This document shows positions 1 to 4,663 of a DNA stretch of 5,675 nucleotides, one piece after another. This DNA is from an uncultured Olsenella sp. (GTDB lineage Bacteria > Actinomycetota > Coriobacteriia > Coriobacteriales > Atopobiaceae). The notes below the pieces were generated by a model. It ran no database searches, had not been told where the DNA came from, and was given only the letters and a program-made list of their open reading frames with translations. The translations under genes were made by a program, and so were the position numbers. The stretch is taken from assembly GCA_959598545.1 (NCBI GenBank), contig CAUGFC010000108.1, forward strand, positions 1 to 5,675, given 5' to 3'. Position 1 is the first letter of the stretch; every line of letters starts with the position of its first letter.

Positions 1-611
1 CGCGTGGCCCTCGTAGCCGGATTTTTCGACACGCCCCCCCCCGCCGCCCCGCCGGCGGCCGGGGTCGCGCCCGCGCACGCGACCCTCCGCGCGGCGAGGA
101 GCCCGACCCCGAATGCCGCGAGGTAGGGAGCGAGGGCCTGGGCGAGGGCCGTCCAGGCACCCGACCCGCCCACGGAGGCGATGGAGAGCACGAGCAGGGC
201 GAGGGCGTCCGCGCAGCCCAGCACGAGCGCGCGGGCGCACGCGACGGCCTGGGCGTTGACCGCGCACGCGGCTTCGAGCTCCACCATCCCGCTGGAGCGC
301 GAGCGCGTCACCTCCGTGAGCGAGGCGAGCGCGAGGGCCGCCCCGACCGCGCCCACCGCGGAGTCGACGGGTGCCCCCGAGAGCGCGAGCACGGCGACGA
401 CAAGAACGAGCGCCCCGTGGAGCACCCACGCCGCGGCCCCGATGCGACGCACCTGGGCGGCGACGACCTCGAGCGGCCCCGGCCGCACGGGACGCGCCAG
501 CTCGCGCGCGACCGCCTCGACGAGCGCTCGCGGCGCGGCCGCGGCCACCTCTCCCGCTCGGTAGTGGTCCCGCAGCGCCCCCTCCAGGGCGTGCCTCTCC
601 CGTGCCCTCAT
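1..611 (-). CDS. Sigma-factor-linked multi-pass membrane protein (3' end beyond window)
   Basis: The reading frame starts at ATG 609-611 and stays open for 203 codons to the left edge, so the C-terminus is missing. The ATG follows the sigma factor's TGA after one base and is preceded by a GA-rich Shine-Dalgarno-like run inside the end of that gene, so translation is probably coupled. The first 55 residues are charged and Ala/Arg-rich, hence probably cytoplasmic. Hydrophobic stretches near residues 58-78, 84-100, 124-146 and 153-174 look membrane-spanning. Between the second and third lies a motif, SSGMVELEAACAVNAQ then ARALVLG (about 107-132). It resembles from memory a conserved block of membrane proteins encoded beside small sigma factors in Gram-positive bacteria. 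I cannot name the family. A role as regulator or partner of the sigma factor is inferred from position only. Coding GC is extreme (51 of 60 bases in 481-540). A nine-C run at 34-42 precedes a Gly/Ala-rich tail, where a base-call error could shift the frame. Confidence 0.72.
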   Translation of the reverse strand, partial: MRARERHALEGALRDHYRAGEVAAAAPRALVEAVARELARPVRPGPLEVVAAQVRRIGAAAWVLHGALVLVVAVLALSGAPVDSAVGAVGAALALASLTEVTRSRSSGMVELEAACAVNAQAVACARALVLGCADALALLVLSIASVGGSGAWTALAQALAPYLAAFGVGLLAARRVACAGATPAAGGAAGGGVSKNPATRAT

Positions 612-612
612 C

Positions 613-1116
613 TCAGCTCTCCCCTCTCTCGCAGGAAGGATCCAGGCTCTCCCTCAGCGCCCCGAGCGCCGAGGAGATGGCCCTCGACGCCGCGAACCTG
701 CTCACGCCCAGAGCCAGGGCGACCTCGCCCACCCTGAGGCCCTGGCCGTAGCGGAGCTCCAGCGCCTCTCGCTGGGCCCGGGGCAGGAGCGCGAGCGCGT
801 GCGCGAGGTCGCGGGCATCGTCGGCGTCTCCCGGCTCGCCCTCGCCAGCGAGCGATTCGGGCAGCTCCTCCCACGCCACGGCTCGACTGCGCGCCATGTC
901 GGCGCAGGCGTTGCGCGCGATGGTGACGAGGTACGCCCGCGCGCTGCCACGCTCCCGATAGCGAGCCCGGGCGCGAACGAAGCGCAGGAACGTCTCCTGG
1001 GCGGCGTCCTCGGCGAGCCCCGCCGGAGCATGCCTGCGGCAGTAGCGCAGCACGTCGGCATAGTGCTCCCCCACCAGGCGCTCCGCCTCGTCGGCGCCCC
1101 CTCGGGACCAGTCCAT
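613..1116 (-). CDS. Small RNA polymerase sigma factor, ECF-like (sigma-70 regions 2 and 4)
   Basis: This 167-residue protein has the two-domain layout of ECF-type sigma factors, which direct RNA polymerase to a limited set of promoters. Region 2 spans about residues 12-77: the helix with AEDAAQETFLRFVRA (35-49) is the core-binding and -10 region, and AYLVTIARNACADMARS (61-77) is the typical end of region 2. An acidic linker (about 83-103) leads to region 4 (about 104-158), where LPRAQREALELRYGQGL and VGEVALALGVSRFAASRAI form the helix-turn-helix that reads the -35 box. I chose ATG 1114-1116 because AGAGGGGGG (1125-1133) lies eight bases upstream; the in-frame GTG at 1123-1125 would overlap that ribosome site. 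There is no region 3 and no C-terminal extension. The next gene follows after one base and encodes a membrane protein, possibly its controller. The regulon cannot be told from sequence. Confidence 0.9.
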   Translation of the reverse strand: MDWSRGGADEAERLVGEHYADVLRYCRRHAPAGLAEDAAQETFLRFVRARARYRERGSARAYLVTIARNACADMARSRAVAWEELPESLAGEGEPGDADDARDLAHALALLPRAQREALELRYGQGLRVGEVALALGVSRFAASRAISSALGALRESLDPSCERGES

Positions 1117-1124
1117 GCGCGTCA

Positions 1125-1133
1125 CCCCCCTCT
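1125..1133 (-). promoter_or_regulatory. Ribosome binding site of the sigma factor gene
   Basis: On the minus strand the bases read AGAGGGGGG and end eight bases before ATG 1114-1116. This decides the start. The alternative GTG at 1123-1125 shares a base with the purine run and so has no ribosome site of its own. Confidence 0.6.
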
Positions 1134-1244
1134 ATCCCTATTAACGCTCCCCCGCACGAGAATGAGCGGTCGCCCCGGAAAAATCTCAGAGCACGTCGCG
1201 GCGCGAGGCGACGGGCACTACCATGGGCAGAAGGGCAGACGCGC

Positions 1245-1251
1245 AAGGAGG
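1245..1251 (+). promoter_or_regulatory. Ribosome binding site of the AlkD-like gene
   Basis: AAGGAGG, a full match to the anti-16S consensus core, ends five bases before ATG 1257. It supports strong initiation at that ATG rather than at upstream codons. The 140-base divergent spacer 1117-1256 otherwise shows no convincing -35/-10 pair for either gene. Confidence 0.7.
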
Positions 1252-1256
1252 CGTCA

Positions 1257-1961
1257 ATGAACGAGGCATCAGAGCGGATTCGCCGCGAGCTCGAGGCGCT
1301 TGCGGACCCCGCATACCGCGACTTCCAGGGACGGCTCGTGCCCACCGTCGATACGGGGCGCATCCTCGGCGTGCGCACGCCGGACCTGCGCGCCCTCGCC
1401 AAGAAGCTCGTTCGCGAGCGCCCGGACGACGTCCGCGCGTTTCTCGCCGCGCCCGCCCACGCGACCTACGACGAGATGAACCTCCACGGCGAGCTCATCG
1501 GCCGGGTGGCGAAAGAGCCCGAGGAGGCGTTCGGGCTGCTCGACGCGTTCCTCCCCCTCGTTGACAACTGGGCGACCTGCGACCTCATCCGCGTCCCCGC
1601 CTTCCGGCGCGACCTGCCGGGAGTGCTCGAGCGCATCCGGGGCTGGGTCGCCTCCGAGCCTGAGTACGCGGTGCGCTTTGGGGTGGTACAACTCATGACG
1701 CTCTTCCTGGACGACGCCTTCGAGCCCGAGCACCTCACGCTCGTCGCCGGCATCGACCGCCCCGAGTACTACATCAACATGGCGCGCGCCTGGTACTTCT
1801 CGTTCGCGCTCGTCAAGCAGCCCGCGGCGACGCTTCCCCTCTTCAAGCGGCGGCCGATCGCCCTTGACTCCTGGACGCACAACAAGGCGCTCCAGAAGGC
1901 GCGGGAGAGCCGCCGCATCGCACCGGATCAGAGGGCGTACCTGCAGTCGCTCAAGGTGTGA
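1257..1961 (+). CDS. DNA alkylation repair protein, AlkD-like HEAT-repeat glycosylase
   Basis: This 234-residue protein belongs to the DNA alkylation repair (AlkC/AlkD) family, helical-repeat enzymes that remove 3- and 7-alkylated purines from DNA without flipping the base out. Length matches the family. The four residues important in Bacillus cereus AlkD (Trp109, Asp113, Arg148, Trp187) have clear counterparts at Trp105 and Asp109 (in DNWATCDLI), Arg140 (in YAVRFGVVQLM) and Trp179 (in MARAWYFSFALV). The N-terminal GRILGVRTPDLRALAKK (34-50) and the C-terminal ALDSWTHNKALQKARESRRI (202-221) are also typical. The start is fixed by AAGGAGG five bases upstream. It is transcribed away from the sigma factor gene, and the lipoprotein follows 59 bases downstream. 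The catalytic set is intact, so I expect an active excision enzyme acting on chromosomal DNA in the cytoplasm. Confidence 0.93.
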   Translation: MNEASERIRRELEALADPAYRDFQGRLVPTVDTGRILGVRTPDLRALAKKLVRERPDDVRAFLAAPAHATYDEMNLHGELIGRVAKEPEEAFGLLDAFLPLVDNWATCDLIRVPAFRRDLPGVLERIRGWVASEPEYAVRFGVVQLMTLFLDDAFEPEHLTLVAGIDRPEYYINMARAWYFSFALVKQPAATLPLFKRRPIALDSWTHNKALQKARESRRIAPDQRAYLQSLKV

Positions 1962-1962
1962 C

Positions 1963-1992
1963 GCGACAAGGTCCCGAGATGATGGATAGAAT
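1963..1992 (+). promoter_or_regulatory. Candidate promoter of the lipoprotein gene
   Basis: In the 59-base spacer after the AlkD-like gene, GCGACA (1963-1968, four of six matches to TTGACA) and TAGAAT (1987-1992, five of six to TATAAT) are 18 bases apart. The second box ends 28 bases before the start codon. This is pattern matching in a short spacer; the lipoprotein could equally be read through from the upstream gene. Confidence 0.3.
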
Positions 1993-2020
1993 GGGCGAGA
2001 AGCCCGCCGGAAGGAGTCCC

Positions 2021-2521
2021 ATGAGAGCCCGCACCGCCATCGCCGCCCTGCTCGCCGCAACGATCGCGCTGCCCCTCGCGGGATGCTTCGGCCTGCCCGG
2101 GCTCGGCGACGTCGCCGACCAGGCGGAGGACTTCGCCTCCCAGGCGCAGGAGCTCGCCGACACGCTCTCGGGCGTCGAGTGGGGCAAGGTCTCCCGGCTC
2201 GTCGTGAGAGACGCCCAGACCGGCGAGGTCGTACGCGAGCTGACCGACCAGGCCCAGATCGAGGGCGCCTTCGAGTCGCTCTCCGACGAGAACGGCCTCG
2301 CCTCGGAGCCGGAGGGGGACGCCGAGTACGCCTTCGAGCTGTGGCAACCCGAGACGCAGAAGGCGGGCCAGGACGCGGCCGACCTCGACGAGGTCAAGGT
2401 GCTCGAGGTCACCACCTACGAGGGGTCGCCCGTCGTGGAGCTCGAGGTGAGCCCCATCGGTCTCAGGCTCCATCTCTCCTCGCGGGCCGCCGCCGACTCG
2501 CTGCGCGCGCTCGCGGGGTAG
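2021..2521 (+). CDS. Small secreted lipoprotein of unrecognised family
   Basis: The start at ATG 2021 is set by AAGGAG (2011-2016) four bases upstream and by the signal sequence that begins there; a longer frame from GTG 1958 lacks a ribosome site. The 166-residue product opens with two arginines and a hydrophobic stretch (about 5-19) ending in the lipobox LAGC with Cys22, so it should be lipidated and anchored on the outer face of the membrane. The mature part begins with an acidic, Ala/Gln-rich helix (about 28-48). Then comes a beta-rich region in which VSRLVVRDAQTGEVVREL (about 57-74) and VKVLEVTTYEGSPVVELEV (about 123-141) look like strands of a small sheet domain. I do not recognise the family; it resembles short lipoproteins with an immunoglobulin- or cystatin-like core. 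Its stop lies two bases from that of the convergent YjbR/MmcQ-like gene. Confidence 0.82.
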   Translation: MRARTAIAALLAATIALPLAGCFGLPGLGDVADQAEDFASQAQELADTLSGVEWGKVSRLVVRDAQTGEVVRELTDQAQIEGAFESLSDENGLASEPEGDAEYAFELWQPETQKAGQDAADLDEVKVLEVTTYEGSPVVELEVSPIGLRLHLSSRAAADSLRALAG

Positions 2522-2527
2522 CGCTAC
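2518..2527. repeat. 10-bp perfect palindrome holding both convergent stop codons
   Basis: GTAGCGCTAC is its own reverse complement. It contains the TAG stop of the lipoprotein (2519-2521, plus strand) and the TAG stop of the YjbR/MmcQ-like gene (2524-2526, minus strand). There is no room for a separate terminator between the two genes and no T-tract beside the palindrome. Confidence 0.6.
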
Positions 2528-2906
2528 GCTCCAGCGATCTCCCGCTGCACGCGCTTGGGGAGCTTGGAGAAGACGAGGTCGTAGCTCATGTCGCACAAGC
2601 CGAGCACGAGACCCTCGGGCAGGTTGGCGTCAAGGTCGAGCGAGATCCACGTGCGCCCGTCGGAGTAATAGCCGGGCAGAATCGCGTCCGGGTACTCGGC
2701 GCGCAATTCCAACATGCGATCTGAGTTGCACTTGAGCGACAGAAGGTGGCGCCCCGCGTAGAGCTCCTTGGCGTCGGGAGAGGCTGTGAACTCGCAGGCG
2801 AACTGCCTGCCGCCAACCCAGTAGACCAAAGGCCCCACTTCTCGTGGAGTGCCTTGGTGGCGCCGGGACGCGAGAGCAGGCGGGCGTCTATGCGCGTGAG
2901 GTTCAT
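2524..2906 (-). pseudogene. YjbR/MmcQ-family protein gene, apparently frameshifted
   Basis: Two overlapping minus-strand frames together make one YjbR/MmcQ-like protein. The first, from ATG 2904-2906 with GGGAGA about ten bases upstream, gives the typical start MNLTRIDARLLSRPGATKAL and reaches HEKWG (residues 21-25). The second, one frame back, carries the rest: VYWVGGRQFACEF, LLSLKCNSDRM, LPGYYSDGRTWISLDLD and the closing CDMSYDLVFSKLP. One extra G in the four-G run at 2833-2836 would join them into a 127-residue protein of normal family length. Members are small single-domain proteins with a CyaY-like alpha/beta fold, described as DNA-binding, with no settled role. It lies 33 bases after the toxin gene and was probably co-transcribed with it. 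The rest of the frame is well preserved, so this is either a very recent mutation or a sequence error. A GTG at 2836-2838 could in theory start a 104-residue fragment, but it would lack the first helix. Confidence 0.72.
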
Positions 2907-2939
2907 AACGGCACTTCTCCCATACTTTGCAGAAAGCGG

Positions 2940-3260
2940 CTATGAGAGTCCAAGGACAAGCGCGAGCTTCTTCGTTACCTCGTCCATCCGGCCTCTCTCC
3001 AAAATGCCGATTCTCTTGCCCAGCATGCTTCGGCTAACCGAAGCGATCTTGTCCGTCATCACAAAGCTCGTGCGTTCGAGTCCGTTTTCAGCAGAGGGCT
3101 CGACTCTGACGCGCGTCGGGATACCAGAGCTCTCGAACGTCGTCATCAAGCAAAGCACGACTGAGTCGAAACCGCTTATCTCGTCGCTCTGTACGATGAC
3201 AACCGGTCGCGCCTTGCTCGCATAAAGGTCATCTCGCATCGTCCAGATCTCACCGCGCAT
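2940..3260 (-). CDS. Type II toxin, MazF/PemK-like endoribonuclease
   Basis: This 106-residue protein looks like a PemK/MazF toxin, a ribosome-independent endoribonuclease that cuts mRNA at short specific sequences when its antitoxin is lost. Seen features are the opening MRGEIWTMRDDLYASKARPV with the conserved GEIW and the ARPVVIVQSD strand carrying the catalytic-type Arg, then CLMTTF, where a conserved Thr/Ser usually completes the active site. Further on, the pattern TSFVMTDKIASVSRSMLGKRIG is the family's usual tail strand. Length is standard. The ATG at 3258-3260 is preferred; the GTG just before it adds only one residue. It overlaps the end of the antitoxin gene by 11 bases, the normal coupled layout. 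Base composition is near 50% GC in 3001-3060 and 3121-3180, well below neighbouring genes, which suggests transfer. RNA target sequence cannot be predicted. Confidence 0.88.
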   Translation of the reverse strand: MRGEIWTMRDDLYASKARPVVIVQSDEISGFDSVVLCLMTTFESSGIPTRVRVEPSAENGLERTSFVMTDKIASVSRSMLGKRIGILERGRMDEVTKKLALVLGLS

Positions 3261-3495
3261 CACTCATCATCCTCAACGCGAGCCGATCTGAAAACTCCGC
3301 CGCCTCCTCCTCAGAAGCGAAGGCCTCAACCTTAGGCTCGGGCAAGCGCACGTCAAACGGGAAGCCGCGATGGGCGTTGAACGCAGACACGAAGATGCGC
3401 ATGGCGTCCGCCGGCGTCGTGCCCAGCAGGCGGGTCGTCTCTCGGAAACACGCCGCTTCGGCATCTTCCACTCGTGTAGCAAGCTGCGAGCTCAT
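3250..3495 (-). CDS. Type II antitoxin, RelB/DinJ-like ribbon-helix-helix protein
   Basis: This 81-residue protein opens SSQLATRVEDAEAACFRETT, then LLGTTPADAMRIFVSAFNAH and RGFPFDVRLP. That is the order seen in RelB/DinJ antitoxins: a beta strand and two helices that dimerise and bind the operator, followed by the G-P-F linker. The acidic C-terminal half (KVEAFASEEEAAEFSDRLAL) should wrap and block the toxin. The ATG at 3493-3495 is chosen because GGAGG (3501-3505) lies five bases upstream; the longer frame from GTG 3508-3510 would translate through that ribosome site. The toxin gene overlaps its end, so the pair is presumably made together and represses its own promoter. RelB/DinJ antitoxins are best known with RelE/YafQ toxins; here the partner is MazF/PemK-like. 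I am sure of the antitoxin role and a little less of the exact family. Confidence 0.87.
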   Translation of the reverse strand: MSSQLATRVEDAEAACFRETTRLLGTTPADAMRIFVSAFNAHRGFPFDVRLPEPKVEAFASEEEAAEFSDRLALRMMSDAR

Positions 3496-3504
3496 AACAA
3501 CCTC

Positions 3505-3517
3505 CAACACTTTGTTG
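3505..3517. promoter_or_regulatory. Small inverted repeat before the antitoxin start (candidate operator)
   Basis: CAACA (3505-3509) and TGTTG (3513-3517) are perfect 5-bp arms around a 3-base centre, 10 bases upstream of the antitoxin start and next to its ribosome site. Nearby AACAA/TTGTT blocks (3496-3500, 3523-3527) repeat the theme. Ribbon-helix-helix antitoxins bind short palindromes in this position, so an autorepression site is plausible but unproven. Confidence 0.35.
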
Positions 3518-3530
3518 AGAATTGTTATTT

Positions 3531-3557
3531 ATTGTACCCAGTTTGCATTATCCCAGT
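3531..3557 (-). promoter_or_regulatory. Candidate promoter of the antitoxin-toxin operon
   Basis: Read on the minus strand, this A/T-rich stretch carries two -10-like boxes: GATAAT (3547-3552) with the extended element TGG just before it, and TACAAT (3531-3536, five of six matches to TATAAT), 35 bases before the antitoxin ATG. Each box is preceded by ACTGGG (minus strand; 3552-3557 and 3537-3542), giving a 15-base direct repeat that could be a binding site. No strong -35 box accompanies either one. Which box is used cannot be told from sequence. Confidence 0.4.
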
Positions 3558-3624
3558 CTGGTTTGAACGCGACATCGGGAGACATCGCCGCGAGCTCTGC
3601 CCAAGTGTCTTCGGGAATTCGTTT

Positions 3625-3639
3625 CCTAGCGATACTAGG
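3625..3639. repeat. Short inverted repeat CCTAG-CGATA-CTAGG
   Basis: CCTAG (3625-3629) and CTAGG (3635-3639) are perfect 5-bp arms around five bases. The sequence CCTAGC is shared with the larger inverted repeat about 97 bases to the right. CTAG-containing words are generally scarce in bacterial DNA, which makes their clustering here a little more notable. Confidence 0.45.
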
Positions 3640-3720
3640 TCGTGACGCATCATCGGCGGGAAAGACAGTCCGTATTGCGGCAATCCTTAAAGAGGGACAA
3701 CCGACGCATTTGCCTTACTG

Positions 3721-3756
3721 ACCTAGCAAAACTCGAGAATAAACGATTTGCTAGGT
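3721..3756. repeat. Inverted repeat with perfect 10-bp arms, ACCTAGCAAA
   Basis: ACCTAGCAAA (3721-3730) pairs exactly with TTTGCTAGGT (3747-3756) across a 16-base A/T-rich loop. It lies in a low-GC spacer, about 80 bases past the end of the regulator gene. Neither side shows the T-run of an intrinsic terminator (only TTT on the plus side), so a protein-binding site or the scar of a small mobile element is as likely as a transcript end. Confidence 0.6.
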
Positions 3757-3798
3757 TTGAGTGAATTGGGTCAGAACCGGACTGGGAAGGGAGAGCGC

Positions 3799-3817
3799 GT
3801 CCTGTGCAGACCAGGAC
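3799..3817 (-). terminator. Weak hairpin downstream of the regulator gene
   Basis: GTCCTG (3799-3804) and CAGGAC (3812-3817) are perfect 6-bp arms with a 7-base loop, starting 19 bases after the regulator's stop codon on the minus strand. The position suits a transcript end, but no U-rich tract follows, so a factor-dependent end or simple mRNA 3' protection is possible. Confidence 0.3.
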
Positions 3818-3835
3818 ACGACTTCTGAAGCCGAG

Positions 3836-4663
3836 TCACGCGCACGCGTGGATCGCGTCGCGCAGGAACTGAGCGGCACCCGGGGCCACCTTCTCGTAGT
3901 AGGCGCGGAACCGCTCGTCGGAGACGTAGCCGTCGGCCAGGCCCTTGTGCGCCTCGGGAGTGTATAGGCCATCCGGCCAGTACATGCGCAGCCAGTGGCC
4001 GTGCATCGACACGAGCTTGCGCGCCTCCGGACCGGCAGGATCTCCCGTCTCCATCGCGCGGCGCAGCTGCTCGTTGATGGCCAGCGCCAGCTCGTCGGCC
4101 TGCAGGTGCGCGGCCTCCCCCATCGCCACGTACTTCTCGTTGGCGGCGTCCATCACCTCGTCGCCGTAGGCAGCCCGGACCTCCTTGCCGTAGGCTTCCT
4201 CGTTCTCCTCCACCTCGCGCCAGCGCTTGAGGTGCGGCAGCAGTGTGGCCATGAGCGAGACCGCCTCGTCGAGCGAGACGCCGAGCGCCTTTGCCTCCAT
4301 GGGGGCCGTGGCCTCGATGAACTCGTCCATCGTCATGCCCTTGGCAGTGAAGTCGCCGTGGTCGTAACAGAACTTGCAGAAGTCCGCGCTCCTGGAGCCG
4401 TCGGCCTCGGTGCCGTGCATCTCCTCGTCGGGGATGGGCATGCTGCAGCACTGACAGTAGTAGCTCATGGGCATATCGAAGAAGCGCTCGAGCGGCGCGC
4501 CGAAGGTGACGCAGATGAGCTTCACCATGTCGATCCCCGGCGCAGTCTCCCCAGTCTCCCACCTGGAAACGCATCGCCTTGTCACGTAGAGCCTGCGCGC
4601 CATCTCCTCCTGCGTGATGCCCGCCTCCTTGCGGATGTCGGCGATGGCGTCCTTGATGGCCAT
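3836..4663 (-). CDS. Three-domain regulator: XRE helix-turn-helix, zinc ribbon, TipAS-like sensor
   Basis: The start is ATG 4661-4663, preceded by AAGGAGG; the frame upstream lacks a ribosome site. The product has 275 residues. Residues about 5-61 form an XRE/Cro-type helix-turn-helix (AGITQEEMARRLYVTRRCVS then RWETGETAP). Residues about 68-118 match the small 'putative zinc ribbon' family: Cys70 and Cys73, then PIPDEEMHGTEADGSRSADF, then Cys96 and Cys99 (CKFCYDHGDFT) and TMDEFIEA. Residues about 154-275 match the TipAS domain: YGKEVRAAYGDEV, MHGHWLRMYWPDGLYTPEAH, KGLADGYVSDERFRAYYEKV and APGAAQFLRDAIHACA. TipAS is the all-helical ligand pocket of Streptomyces TipA (thiopeptides) and of drug-responsive regulators such as Mta and SkgA, where it follows a MerR-type domain. 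A role as small-molecule-responsive transcription regulator is inferred. The cysteine TipA uses to capture thiopeptides lies, as I recall, around the WLRMYWPDGLYTPEA segment, which has none here; Cys274 is the only cysteine of this domain. Confidence 0.88.
   Translation of the reverse strand: MAIKDAIADIRKEAGITQEEMARRLYVTRRCVSRWETGETAPGIDMVKLICVTFGAPLERFFDMPMSYYCQCCSMPIPDEEMHGTEADGSRSADFCKFCYDHGDFTAKGMTMDEFIEATAPMEAKALGVSLDEAVSLMATLLPHLKRWREVEENEEAYGKEVRAAYGDEVMDAANEKYVAMGEAAHLQADELALAINEQLRRAMETGDPAGPEARKLVSMHGHWLRMYWPDGLYTPEAHKGLADGYVSDERFRAYYEKVAPGAAQFLRDAIHACA

Larger units (their letters stand above)
3529..3714 (-). pseudogene. Possible decayed coding remnant upstream of the antitoxin
   Basis: One minus-strand frame is open for 61 codons between two TAA stops and ends in a protein-like tail: RKRIPEDTWAEL, then AAMSPDVAFKPDWDNANWVQ and stop at 3529-3531. 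It has no ATG, GTG or TTG at a suitable place (only an internal ATG leaving 18 residues) and no ribosome site. If real, it is the 3' part of a gene whose front is lost. The plus-strand frame over the same bases is also open, so chance is a fair alternative. I recognise no family. Local GC is about 51% (122 of 240 bases in 3541-3780). Confidence 0.25.

Noticed and set aside
608..1402. A 264-residue minus-strand frame over the sigma factor
   Set aside because: It overlaps the sigma factor in another frame, runs across the divergent spacer and has an Arg/Gly/Ala-rich composition typical of shadow frames in GC-rich DNA.
1958..2020. A longer N-terminus for the lipoprotein from GTG 1958 or ATG 1979/1991
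   Set aside because: No ribosome site precedes these codons, and they would bury the signal sequence; AAGGAG before ATG 2021 and the lipobox at residue 22 fit much better.
1269..2060. A long minus-strand frame antisense to the AlkD-like gene
   Set aside because: It mirrors the real gene's codons, has no ribosome site and no recognisable motif; the plus strand carries the complete AlkD active site.
3496..3510. Five extra N-terminal antitoxin residues from GTG 3508-3510
   Set aside because: These codons contain the GGAGG ribosome site that serves ATG 3493-3495.
3377..3721. A 114-residue plus-strand frame across the antitoxin start and spacer
   Set aside because: It is antisense to the antitoxin over its first third, has no ribosome site, and its sequence lacks any domain character.
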